Positions 43,884 to 56,571 of a DNA stretch of 64,000 bases are shown here, in pieces; position 1 is the first letter of the stretch, and each line of letters opens with the position of its first letter. Both the position numbers and the translations under genes were made by a program. The notes beneath the pieces were generated by a model. That model was not told the origin of the DNA. It searched no databases and worked only from the letters and a program-made list of their open reading frames with translations. Location: the NCBI GenBank assembly GCA_012295275.1, contig CM022671.1:22706322-22770321 (forward strand), in the 5' to 3' direction. The DNA is from Chrysomallon squamiferum. Its lineage: Eukaryota > Mollusca > Gastropoda > Neomphalida > Peltospiridae.

Positions 43884-43884
43884 C
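43679..43884 (+). repeat. Composite AT-rich repeat, about three copies of a 50-57-bp unit with (AAT)n
   Basis: The unit aaattaaaataaataagtaa followed by taaaataatcaaat and an (AAT)n run recurs with starts near 43697, 43755 and 43809. The AAT run length differs between copies, so expansion acted on a higher-order unit. Confidence 0.75.
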
Positions 43885-44779
43885 CTCCAAAAATAAATAA
43901 GTAACAATAAAAATAAAATTATTAAAATAAACAGAAAATAAACAAAATAAAAATTAAAAATGACCCCCAAAACAACAACAAAACAGCAATAACAAACAGA
44001 AACAACAACAATGAAGCAACAACATAAACAAAACATAATAATACAAAAAAAAAAACAACGAAAACAAACAAAACATCTATCGAATTACAGTAACGTAAGA
44101 AATCAATAATTCTCTAGTATGTTTCCACATAATTAGTATGTATGAACATGATACATCCAGTCCCACTTGTATTCGCGGCTTGACAACCAGCTGAAAATTT
44201 CACACCTAGATAACCTCTCTTTAATTTTTTTATATAAAAAAAAAAAAATATTACGTAATCTGTAAGTATACAACACAATTTTTTTTCAATTTTATTCTTT
44301 ATTATTATTTTATTTTTTTTTTTCCATTTTGATGTAAAATTCTCACCTTCCCAGAATGATTGCAATCGTCTAAGCCTGTCCTCACGAGCGTCTCCATATA
44401 TATATATATATATATTTTTTTTTTTTTCACCCAGAGAGACACAGAGGTTACTTAAACATTGCAAGAGTATGTCTAATCGTTTTCTGGTACGAGTTTGTTT
44501 GTCACTGTCCTGATGAACGAGTTGATGCGTCTTCTGTAAATTCTAATTTCGGTGTAAAGTTGCCTTTTAACATTCACACCGGTTGGATACTGCAGCATTC
44601 TATTTCTTCATGAATATATGTCTTGATGTCGTCCTTTGCATCAACTGACAGGAATATCTGACGAATTAAATGCCTCAGAAATAACGTATCTTGTACAGAC
44701 TGATTAAACCTCTTGTTTGTTTTCGCCATATGTTCTATATTAAATTATATATATGTATATATTTATACATTTTTTCTGT

Positions 44780-45298
44780 GTGATATAGTGTATGTGAGAT
44801 ATTATCATGTGGTATATTGAATGTAAGATATTATCTTATGATATACTACTGCATGTAAGATATTTTCTTCTGGAGTACTGTATGTCGTTTATTATCTTCG
44901 GGTTTAATGTACGTAACATATTATCCTGTGATACACTGCACGTGAGATATTATCTGTAGTATACTGTGTGTTAGATATTATCCTATGGTATTCTGTGTGT
45001 GAGATAGAATCCTGTGGTATACTGTGTGTGAGATAGAATCCTGTGGTATACTGTGTGTGAGATAGAATCCTGTCGTATACTGTGCGTGAGATAGAATCAT
45101 GTGGTATACTGTGTGTAAGATAGAATCCTATGGTATACTGTGTGTGAGATAGAATCCTATGGTATACTGTGTGTGAGATAGAATCCTGTGGTATACTGTG
45201 TGTAAGATAGAATCCTGTGGTATACTGTGTGTAAGATAGAATCCTGTGGTATACTGTGTATGAGATAGAATCCTGTCGTATACTGTACGTGAAATAAA
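44780..45298 (+). repeat. 29-bp minisatellite
   Basis: About 18 tandem copies. In the right part (from about 45000) the unit is gatagaatcctgtggtatac followed by tgtgtgtga, with the AGATAG anchor recurring every 29 bp (45002, 45031, 45060 and so on) and only single-base variants. To the left the copies become increasingly diverged (GATATTATC variants, 29-32 bp). Because 29 is not a multiple of 3, the reverse strand reads open through all three frames, which explains the long repetitive open frame at 44904-45317; this is not a gene. Confidence 0.93.
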
Positions 45299-46386
45299 TA
45301 TTTACACCGGAGGGCAAGTTTTCTCTTTACGACCAGAGCCGTAAGGTTAGATTCTGGCGCCCCCAGGAAAATATCATTTTCAACATTTATAAATAATATA
45401 TTAGACATTTTTTTTTTTTAAATGTACGAGGGTAATTATACAAAAAGAAAAAAAAGAAAAAAGGTCTGCATTCAATATTTGGACAGTTTAACGGGGTCAA
45501 AATGATGATACAAAACTTACCAAATGTTCCCAGACCTTTCTCCCTGTCAAGCGCCTAAAGCAGAAGCACCTTAAAGGCAGACACGGCAGTCAAAATCATT
45601 GGTTTGGCCCTTTGGTGTTTTTTCGATAGAAATCAAAGTCTTATCTTTCGATAAAAATATTCATTCACAGCAGAAACGCATCTGCAATATTTGTAAAACA
45701 TTTATTTTCAACATCCTATGCGTTCTCTAGAGGCAAATTTGTTTTCTGTGACGGGCATTTATATATCCTACTAAGGCCACATCTTTCCTTGTTTGTATTA
45801 TTAAAATAAAGAGTTACCGCCTTCAATTTGGTTTCCTATACGCGTGATTCTTCTGAAAAACTCATGGCCTATAAAAACACGCGAACATAATTTAAGTCCT
45901 GAACGTTTCACGTTCGCACGATTTTACCTCACTCGGTTTGTTTGTTTCGGTCAGACTGAATCTACCCGCTTATTTTGTCTCTGTATGAAATAAACCTGGA
46001 TAAAAAGTAAACGACCTTCAGTAAAACTGAAATTTATTTATTTTTCAAAACAGTCGTTGATTTGGAGAAATGTGGTATGTTTGCCTATATGGTAGCGTCG
46101 GGCCTGTTTATGACTGTTACAAAAACAAATCCATAGTACAAAGAGCATATTTCACGACCAGATGAACGCATACTGAATCATAATTTGAATTGTTTTTAAT
46201 CGCTTACGCTTGTTAGTCAGGACGAAACACATTCATTCAAGTTCAGTTTGTATTGAACATTCAATGTTTATTTTAGTTCATGAACTGTTGTCTGTTGACT
46301 ATTCAATTTAATAATGTTCTAGTGTTCAGTAACAACAACGAAAACACTAATACTAAAATAACAACAACATAAATAATATAAAAATA

Positions 46387-46417
<31 letters not shown>

Positions 46418-47531
46418 GTAGCAGTAGCTGTTGCTGATATTGTGCTATTGTTAGTATTAGTATTATTACGAGAAGGCAATTTTCAAAACAAACTCCAGTA
46501 CATTATAAATGGGTAATTTTGAAGAAAAAAAAAATATATATTACAGTGAAATAATATACATTTCCAGATAATGCATATTTGCTTTATGCTTCTCGGTGTA
46601 ATAACAAACTGAACCAGATCAATTAAAAGAAAAGTTTTGTTATTTGTGACTAGACGACGGCGGAAACGACTAAGACAGGAGAACATTATAATGACTTCAT
46701 ATTACTCGGAACTGGACACGAATTTCAAAACAAACAAAACTAACAGAGCGTTGACCTATAATTTTCTGTACTGTTATTTTTGTTCTTCTCAAAAGGTAAT
46801 GCATGAGTGTGTAAATATATGAATATTTAAAAATTCTCCATCCCAAAACTGTGACAAAACTGAAAAAGCAATTAAAGATTCACGAAACAAACTCTGAGAT
46901 CTGTTTTGTAAAGCATTCGACCAGTGTGTATACGACTCGAACAATCGACTTATGATCGTTAATGTGTAAAATACAAATACAACACAACGTTTATTTTTAA
47001 TTTTTAATTTGACAGCCAGTCTGTTTGTCTTTTTGTGTCTGTATGTGTATCTAAAAGAAAACATTAAACCTGATACATCTTATAATGTTTTTGTTTTTCT
47101 TATCTATGAACTTCAATGCATTTATCATAAATACCGATGTACAAGAATAAAATATCAACGTACAGTAAACAACATAAAGAGTTAAAATTTTCACTAAAAT
47201 AATAGTAAGATTATAAATTTCAGTTTCTGACAGTCATACCAGCAAAACTACAACAAATATATAAATAAATAAATAAATAAAAGCAACCGCCAGCTTCACC
47301 ATCAGTTTTAATGGAACATCAGCAGCCAAAAGTGGTTTCAAATTAATTATTCAGAAACCAGTTAAACGAACAAAGTATGTTTCATTATAACGCCGTTCAT
47401 CAAAGACACACATAAACAAAAAAATCAGCAAACTATGTTTAGTTCTCGGTATGGTTCATAATGTAATGTTACTTTCCGATACAGAATAAATATGTTACGT
47501 GTAAAAGTAACTGTAACATTGGAGCGGCCGA

Positions 47532-47613
47532 CTAGCGAGGTTCACTGCTACAAAGTGTCTCGAACTTGCGAGGGGATTCCTGGACCATGTTTCCAAATTT
47601 TGAAATGCTGATA
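47532..47613 (-). other. Isolated exon-like segment, unrecognised
   Basis: On the minus strand a poly-T stretch and TTTTCTCCAG, a good acceptor, precede about 80 bp of unusually balanced composition. It encodes GNMVQESPRKFETLCSSEPR followed by a TAG at 47534-47532. It might be a terminal coding exon of an unseen transcript, a 5' UTR exon of the minus-strand glycosyltransferase gene, or chance. No family is recognised. Confidence 0.2.
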
Positions 47614-47843
47614 CTGGAGAAAAAAAAAAAAAAAAAACAAAAAAAACACGATTTTAATGTCTTTTGGAAATCATAATAAAAAATTAAGATTATGATAAAA
47701 AATTATAATAAAATGATAAAATGTGTTGCTATATTTTATATAAAGAAATGCAAATTATATTGTAAAACATTAAACAGTGTTCAGTCACATATTTTACAAT
47801 TCAAATACAATTTTGTAAAGTAGTGCAATTCGTATATTCTATT

Positions 47844-47845
<2 letters not shown>

Positions 47846-47882
<37 letters not shown>

Positions 47883-47954
47883 TTAATAATTATATATATA
47901 TATATATATATGCATTTTTTGTTAACTTTTAAAATGATTTTCTTTTTTTGTTTA

Positions 47955-48002
<48 letters not shown>
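47846..48002 (+). repeat. Facing (AAT)n and (ATT)n arrays around an AT core
   Basis: An (AAT)n run of about 40 bp (47846-47886) is followed by an AT dinucleotide run (about 47890-47911) and then a (TTA)n run of about 45 bp (47957-48002). The outer arrays are reverse complements, so one strand could fold into a long hairpin. Confidence 0.85.
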
Positions 48003-48795
48003 CGTCTGTTAGTAATGAATTCAACTCATTTCATCTTGATGGCGGTCACTGCCTCTTACCAAATTTTTTGATAAAAGTTATTGCAAAGAGTTATAAACGA
48101 CAACCCCCCCCCCAAAAAAAAAAAAACAACCCCAAAACAGAGAAAGTTAATGTATATTAAGGGTTAAACCGTAAATTTTAGGAATAACGATTCCAGTATC
48201 ATGGAATACGAATATTTGACATGTTACCGCTCAACCCACTACCATTATCTGGGTAATTAAACAGCACGGTATATGCTTTCAGATCTTTATTTGTACATTA
48301 TTCTTCTATAGATATTGTTCTCCAGATTAAAAATGACGTCCTAGAACTTTTTGATTATCCTCGTATTTGTATAGTTTGTCATTGATAATTAAGAGTAGCC
48401 TGTGAGTGTGAAGCGAGCAACGGAAGCAGGTTTCTCTCTATTATCGTTACTGTTCAAAATTCATATCTGACGACAATTAACCATTTATAATAAACTGTCA
48501 GTTACTTATGTACTTGTCTTTTACTTTGTGTTGCCTGTTTCACATTTAATAAATCGAGAGTGAGAGAAAACAAAAATCATTCCATTTTCGTTAATGTTAA
48601 TATTTGACCAATTTCAACATTTATAAAAATCTAAGACTTATCATGGCTGCTTCCGTGTTGAAAGTTCATTGATTTGTTAAATAACTTTAAAAATATTTTT
48701 TGGGCAAATATGCTGTTATCAGTATGCAATTATTTATTTATAGATAATTTTAAACTTGCCAATCTGTCAACGAACTGCATTCATCTGTTGTGATT

Positions 48796-51700
48796 ATGCC
48801 TTTTTTTAGACGTAAAGGTATGGGTTAGTTGTATTTTTAAATGTTGAAGTGACAGTAAATAAAGCTCGGTAGGCGTTTCCTTTTATTTATTTATTTATTT
48901 ATTTATTTATATTTCAAAATTTATTTATTTATTTTTTTACATGTATATTTTAACGATATAATTTAATTTGTTGGAAGCTAATGAAATTATTGCTGATTTT
49001 TGATATATCCTAAAATAAAAAGGAATAAATTTCAGTAAAATCAAAAATTATAATCGCAATTGAAAAAGGAGCTATTGTTTTCATAATTTTATTTCAACTT
49101 AATAAAGACATGAAGAGTATAGTTTAAACAGAAGTATGCGAGGATTAAAGGACATAAATAATGATAAAACTAGTAATTCGAATATACGTTGAAAATATTC
49201 ATTGCTATAACGACTCAAATTATACAAGTTAAAGATTTGTTGTTTCTGACATTCAGACTGAGACTTGAAATATCACAATTAAAGTTGCATTTAAATTATA
49301 GTGATATCTCATTATTCACTTTATTCTTCTTCTTTTTTTTTTTCTTCCAGGGAAGCCTAAACCAGAACTTTCAGATGCTTCTGTTCAGAAGGTCAGGCTG
49401 AAACGCACATCAGACAGAAGCAGTTCTAGTCCCAAAACCCCACTATCCGCAGATTCTTTCTTTAATGGAGATATTGGTTAGACAAATATGTTTATCACAC
49501 TGTTTATATTTATCAAACTATTAATATTTACAAAAATGCCTTCCTTATAAACAAACTAAAAATTGTTCTGAAAAACACATATAATCTAGGGTTTACCAAA
49601 GTTCAACATTATATGAAGTAAAAATACTAGAAAGGTAAATGATAACAATAAATGTTATTTTGTTTTCATTCTTCTGTTTCAAATAATTTTTTCATTTGGC
49701 ACCCGTCAGATTAAATGCTATAATATTGACAGAAATATGTTGAATTGTATAGTATAGTTATAAGCATTTACACATAACAAATATATAGCTCTCATTGCCA
49801 CCACCATGTTCTCATGGCTTAACAAGAGGCAGCTACTAACAAGGCTGAGAACCTGTAAGTTGTTTTGATTGAAACTGTATTTTGAAATAAGATCACTAAA
49901 TGTTACACTATTTCCTAGACTGCTGGAGAAGAAAATAATATGTTTAAAAAACCCCGAAATCTATAAGTTATGGAACGCTTGTTTATTTTCAGGTGTTTCT
50001 GAATCTGTGCTGACTTCAAGAAGACCCACAGAACTTCTGCTGTCTAATACTGGTGAATCCAGTGAGTCATTTACTTGCAAATGAATTGTTAAAATGCTTT
50101 TCTAAAACTTGTTGAATTAAGCATTAGTTTATATTTTAGTGCTAGGTCCGAAATGATGTATTTTTTTATATGAATTACTATGCTTTTTATGTTATATATC
50201 TCCGTTATCAATAAATGTGATGATATGTACAAAGGGATAAATACATTTTTATTATTTCCTTGTTATTATCATGTTTGTCTCCAGTAGTGTATTCAAAATA
50301 CTGTAATAAACCCACTGCAATGCAGAGATTATTGAATTTTACATTTTTTGGTTATATAATGGTTGTTTCATTTGTTCTGCTAATTCCCATGAGAGGAAAA
50401 CAACACATGTAACATAGTGTAGAAGCTGGTGTCTTAGTAAGACATTTTATAAGACTTAACAGATAAATAATATTTTAAATGTGTTATGATTTTTATTACT
50501 ATCTGCCAAACATCATATAAATTTTGTTTATTTAATAACTGAGAAAAACAAAAAAGTTATAATTAACATTTAAAAAAAAATATTAAACAGGTTATTTCAG
50601 AGGACAGCTGGATTCTCCAATGAGGACATCATCACGACTGTCCAAAACTTTGCAAGAAATTCTTCATGACCGCGATGCCATAACTTGTTTCCTCGAGTTC
50701 CTTGAATCTCGGAAAGCTGAACATTTACTGAAATTCTGGTTGGATGCTGAAAGTTTTCAGGCTTCAAGTGTCTTGAGACTACAGTCCCGTTCTTCTAAAG
50801 GCAAAAGATCAGGTATCTCCCAAAAGTCTCAGGGTAACGTGTCAACTGCTGAAGTGGCTGCTAGAGGTACATCAGCACCTGGAGCCCAGGCTGCACTGAC
50901 CGATAATTCAAACGTTCCAAAAGAAAACGCTTGTATCGCTGCTGGATCTGAAAAACAAAACAATTGTTCCCACACAAACCACAGTCAGTCTGAACCAGAG
51001 CCAGCTGCAGATGAAAGCAAACACACGTGTCGGACTTCCAGTAGTAGTAGTAGTTTAGAAAACGCAGATCTTGGACGTCTGTCCGAAATATCCGAACCAA
51101 ACAGTTTTAAAAATGTGAATCCAGCATCCAGTGAAAGCGATCTCAGTGAAGTGCATGGACCTGATGTTGCGAGTGCTGTGAATTCAGAAACTTTGAGTGC
51201 AGGGTGTGTGACGGATGTTGATGACGCGTGCAAGGAGAGGACGTCGAGCAGTGGTAGTTTGGAAACTGAAGCACGCAGTGAGTCGGATGGCACAGAGTCG
51301 AACGTGGAGAGAAAAGTCAAAACCGGCCTCACTCCAGAAGAACTGCAAGAACGACTGAGAAAAAGTAAGACAGTACAATGTAACATAAGATTAGAATTAA
51401 ATTGTTTAATAATTATAGCATTGAAGCAAATGTGGAATAATAAATATGAATGTTTGTATATAAACAAAAATATTTGCAATGTTAATTTATCTTGAAGAAA
51501 TCAGATCTAAAATTAATAGCCAAACAAATGCAGACTATGAGTATTTATATTGTGTATTTTTCCCTGCATGTAAGCATGTATGTATATAATATATTCATTC
51601 ATCTCTCTATTTCTTTCTCTGATTCTTTTTGTTTGTGTGCCTGTCATTATACATGGATTAGAAAATCACATTTTTCTCTTTGAATGAAACCTAGGTGTGA

Positions 51701-54700
51701 AGAGGGATGCAGTAATCATTTTCTCAAAATACATTTCTCCTGATGCAACACATCCCATAGGTGTCACAGAACATTTGAAAAATGAAACAATAAGTAAGTC
51801 AGATCTAAATATTAACTGTGTTATTTTTACTTATTACTTTTGTTATTTTTTTGTAGAATTATAACAAATTGCGCTTTTTTACATTGGTTATTTTGAGCCA
51901 CATATAAAATGGAATGTAGAATTTGAAGTCAATACAAGCTTGTTTATTGAAATGCATGGTAACTGACATATATGAAGTTACTAAATAACACCCAGCTGTG
52001 TGAAGTATAAATATTCTAATTCTCTCATTCATAAATATTTTCCTTCTGTACTTTTATTGTTAAACCTTGTGCCTGCTATGTGATCTGCTTTACAATGAAC
52101 AGTTACATACTGATAATTGAAATTTTATACTGTCATGACATACTTTTTTTTTTTTTTTTTTGACAGTGTAAAATATTATTTATTCTGTTTTATTGTTTAC
52201 TAAATTGTCATTTCTCTCTCTGTTGAATAATCAGATGAATACTAAATCAATATTTTTCTGCTAGGGCGTATTTGTAGAGAAGATGGCGAAGTTGATCCAG
52301 CCAGTTTTGCTGACTGTCAGAAATTTGTAGTTGAGAAAATGAATAAAGAGTACGTCTCATTTTCTTTTGTACACTATTGTAATAAGTTGATTTTCCACTC
52401 TATTTTATTTTTTATTTCAACAGATTTTTGTATTTTTGTTCTGTTTTCTCCCTTGTTTTGTCTAAATATATAAAAGATGTCCTTAAATTTTTTAATGTAT
52501 TTATAGTTATATTAGGTTCCTACAAAGTTTGTATAAAACAGTCAGATGTTAAGTATTATTTTTTCTTTTAGTTTGTTTTGTGTATACTGTGTATATGTCT
52601 ACATGTGTGTGTGTGAGAAAGAGAGAAAATGAATGGATGTGTGAGAGAGAGAGAGAGAGAGAGAAAAAGAGAGTGGTTGTATTTGTTTAGTTTTCAATAA
52701 TAAATTCACTTACTTATATTTGTACATTTCAGATACTACCAGGATTTTCTTGATAGTGAATACCACTGTAAACATCAGGTTGATGTTCTCACAGGAGGCA
52801 AAGTTTATCTTGCTGACTTTCTCTACAACAAGTTTGCACTTTCTTACTTTATGGAGGTTGGTATACATTAAAAATAAGAAACATCAGAAACAAAAAAAAA
52901 AAGCACAAAAAATTTAAAAAAACTAACAACATCAAATAAACAACAAAAAAACAAGATAGTATTAGATTAAAAACAGATAAAATTATTTTCATTCTTGTAT
53001 TTTTAAATTTATTTCTTATAATTATAATAAAACTCTGTCTTTGTTTTGATACTGAAATATCAGTGGATGAATTAGTGGGATTTTTTATATTTAATTCTAA
53101 CGGACTCATTTATGTACACCTCTCTCACTAAATCTGTGTATATTTTCAACACAACTGTGATTGCTTTATTCTGTGTGTTCTTTAATTCACTGTATTTTAC
53201 ACATATTACATTACTTATGATGACTGTGTGGTGTGTTGCAGTTTGTTGAGCAGAATGGTGGAAGCAATCTGTTGCAGTTCTGGTTGGCAGCTGACAACTT
53301 CCAGCAGCATCTGATCAGTCAGCAGTGCAAGTATGACGGGATGCAGGCACAGAATGATGCAATGATTCTTTATGACAAGTAAGTCAAAACATGTCTTTAA
53401 AAAAAAAAAAAAACCAGACCCACCCCTGCATAAATTGAAAAAATATAATAAAATAAAAACCTCCACTCCAAGGAGCAGGTTATGATGTTTATTGATGTCG
53501 GTTGTTTGTGGGGTTTTTTGTTTTTTTATATGGTAAAGTGCAGTAAAAGATCCTTGCTGCTAATTGAAAATGAACAGACCATCACATGATAGCAGTGTAT
53601 GGTGTTACAAATAAACTTGTTAAATTAAAATATTACTTTCTTTTTTAACCCCATTCCACACCCTGAAATAACAATAAAAAATATTTTAATAAAAGATAAT
53701 AAAATAAATAAGTGGGTAAATGAAAAATGAAAATAAAAACAGTAATCAGGTAACAAAAAGTAATAAAAAAGACATGCACATTAATGATTTCTGTCTGTTA
53801 TCTTTTATAGATGTTTGCACTGTATATGTATTTTTGTATGAATTATTGTTTTAGAAAGGGGTAAAAATATTGATTGATTTCTGTTGATTTTCACCTTCAT
53901 CTGAAGCCATGTAGGAAAATTTAACCTTCATTATTTGTATAAAACTGTAATGTTATAATAAATAATAAAATTTAAAAAGAATTAAAAAATATTTTCTCAT
54001 TCCAAATATATATATTTGTGTTTTTTTTTCAGATATTTTTCTCTACAAGCTACTGATCCTCTTGGCTTTGATGATAAAACCAGGTTTGAGGTTGAGGGAA
54101 GCATTTGTAGGGAAGGTGGTCCTCTTCCAGACTGTTTTGCAAAACCACGAGACATTGTTCTTCATTCTCTGGAAAAGGTATGTGTCGACAGTGTGTGAAA
54201 AAAAGAAAAGAAAAAGAAAAACAGGGTCCTACCATTGTTGTGAAAGTTTCTTTAAGTAAATGTTTTAAAAGATTGAATATTTTCTTGACGGTTGCAGCTA
54301 AAACATGACTTGTTACTGACATGAAGAAAAAATAAGAATTAATAATTATAGTTATGATAGTGGCACTGAAGCAGATGTTTTAGACTGAGAATATTTGAAT
54401 TTTAAATACTTAAAGAAGAGAAATATTGATTTTCTCGAAACATATTTTATTATTATTAAATATTTTTGTAGGTTAAGATAATATTTTACAAAGAGAACTC
54501 TATTATTCATTAGTATAAATTTACCATTATCTTCACTGATATATTTTTATCAAAAAAAAAAAAAAAATGACAAAGTGGAATTTACTTTTGTTATTATTAA
54601 AGGTCCAAGCAGAACTGGCCAATGACTTTTATAGCTTTTGAGAATTTTGGTTCGTTGTGTTTTAGACAACTGAGTTAATTGTACCAAATTGTTACTGCAG

Positions 54701-56538
54701 ATACATTTTCCCATGTTTCTGAGGAGTGAGATGTATTACAAATTTCTGTCAGATCTTGTCACAACAGTAGAGGTGGCCCAGGACGTTCCTGTGAGGAGTA
54801 AACATAAGAGACAAGGTTTGTGATTGGTTCAGGTCCTTACATGGAATATCATTGGTTGTTTGTGTTAAGACAGATGACTAGAACTTATTCAACATTACAT
54901 AATGTATCACTGTGAATATTTTTATTTTTGCTAACAGTGTGTTATTATATCTAGAGAACTTATCTATTTTCCTTTCCCGAAAAATCAGTGAAATAACATA
55001 AAATGGTTAAATGTCAAGAAATCCTGTGAATTATATCTGCAAACGTTTGAATTGTTTATCTCTAGAACGATAATATTTATGGAAACATCATATGATTATT
55101 TTTGAGAAATCCCTAGGAGGTCAAATTTGGAGAATTCCTGAGTAGAAGTCAAAGAAATTTGTTGACAGTCTGGAAACAATAGGAACAGAATTCCTACTTT
55201 TATTAAATAAGATGCAGTTTCCATTTAAATTTGTTCACAAGCAGAGAAATTCCTGGATGTCATGAAGATGTCTGATTTGTAGAAATTCTCACGGTTACTG
55301 TTTTTGGTTGCAGCCAGTGATGCCTCATCACAGCACAGTGTTGGGAGTGAGAGTGTTGGAGCAGAAAGCATAGGTTCGAAAAACACTCTTCTGGCCATGA
55401 ACACTCAGCATATCAAGAAAGCAGCCAAGAGCTTTGGAGACGAAATGAAAATTGATGCCATGCTACTTAACCCCGATGAACTGTGGAAGAGGCCAGAAGC
55501 TGGGTTTGTAAACTGGTTACATTTTTTAAATTATTAATTAAATAACATTTTTCTTTTTATATCGTGGATTGTTCAGTGGAGAGTCATATATTTTGATGAA
55601 TATCCAGTAATCATTGGGCTTATTTCCTGCTCAAAATAAGGACTTAGTGGTTAATAAAAAATTCTATCATGTAGCAACAGCATGTTTCCTCTCTAATTAT
55701 CTGCTTGATACTTAAACCAACAACACTACCATGGAGCTATAAATTAAAAATGAGTATTAAATAAAACAGTTCTTCCAAATGATAAAACATTTATAGAAAG
55801 ATACTGAGTTTATACTTCTTTATTTAGTAATATTCATCTCAAAAAAAAAAACAACAACCAAGGAACTGCTATTTACTAAACTTAACCTCAATCCCCAAAA
55901 TCAAACCCTCTCAAAAGCAAACATATTCAGAAAAATAATAAAATATATATATATTCTTTTTTTTTTAGGCCCTTGACTTTGGGCAAGGTGGATCCCCTAG
56001 GTCAGTTTATATCAGAATTTGATCCTGAGCCTGATCAAGATAAAAAGAAAGGTGATATGTATAAGCTTTACTTACTTGAACTATCTGAATCAGATCATTA
56101 CACTTCAGTTATTCATATCAACTGTCAACAGTAAGAACCTTGTAGGAATAAAATATTACTTGTATGAGTTTTAAAGAATTTTAATGGATGAAGTGATTTT
56201 TATTCACCAGTGTAATAAAAAGTTCTTAAAAAGAGATATCTGTATATATTTTTTTTTTGCATAAGAAAACAACCAAAAAAAAAAAAAAAAAGATATAATT
56301 ATATAATTAATAACATTTTTCTTTCCTATTTTTAAAATTTTTAAAAATTGAGGAAAAAAAAAAAAAGAATAAATTTTGTTTAGTTCTTTTTATGTTTTAG
56401 AGAAATTTTTACAAATTTGTTTTAATAGTTATTGCTTTGGTTTTCATTTCTAGGATCTGCAAGATTTTTTAAGAACAAAAAAGAAAAACAAAGGGTAAGC
56501 AGCCATTGATTCTCAACTATGATTGTTATTTGATTATG

Positions 56539-56571
<33 letters not shown>

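Larger units (their letters stand above)
41996..48795. other. Gene-poor region between the glycosyltransferase and AKAP10
   Basis: About 6.8 kb upstream of both divergent genes. It holds a TG/CG tract (about 42379-42446), AT-rich composite repeats (43679-43884), a 29-bp minisatellite (44780-45298), and facing (AAT)/(ATT) arrays (47846-48002). Two stretches with more balanced base composition, 45305-45390 and 47521-47613, could be exonic or old mobile-element pieces but match nothing I know. No tRNA or rRNA was recognised. Confidence 0.55.

Noticed and set aside
44780-45298. CRISPR-like direct repeats
   Set aside because: The copies are contiguous with no unique spacers, and the window is a metazoan nuclear genome.
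44904-45317. 137-codon open frame on the minus strand with repeated HSIPQDSIS-like peptides
   Set aside because: It is the by-product of a 29-bp minisatellite whose period cycles through all three frames; there is no start context or splice structure.
50985-51479. 164-codon open frame on the minus strand
   Set aside because: Antisense shadow of AKAP10 exon 4 and its intron, which is clearly coding on the plus strand.
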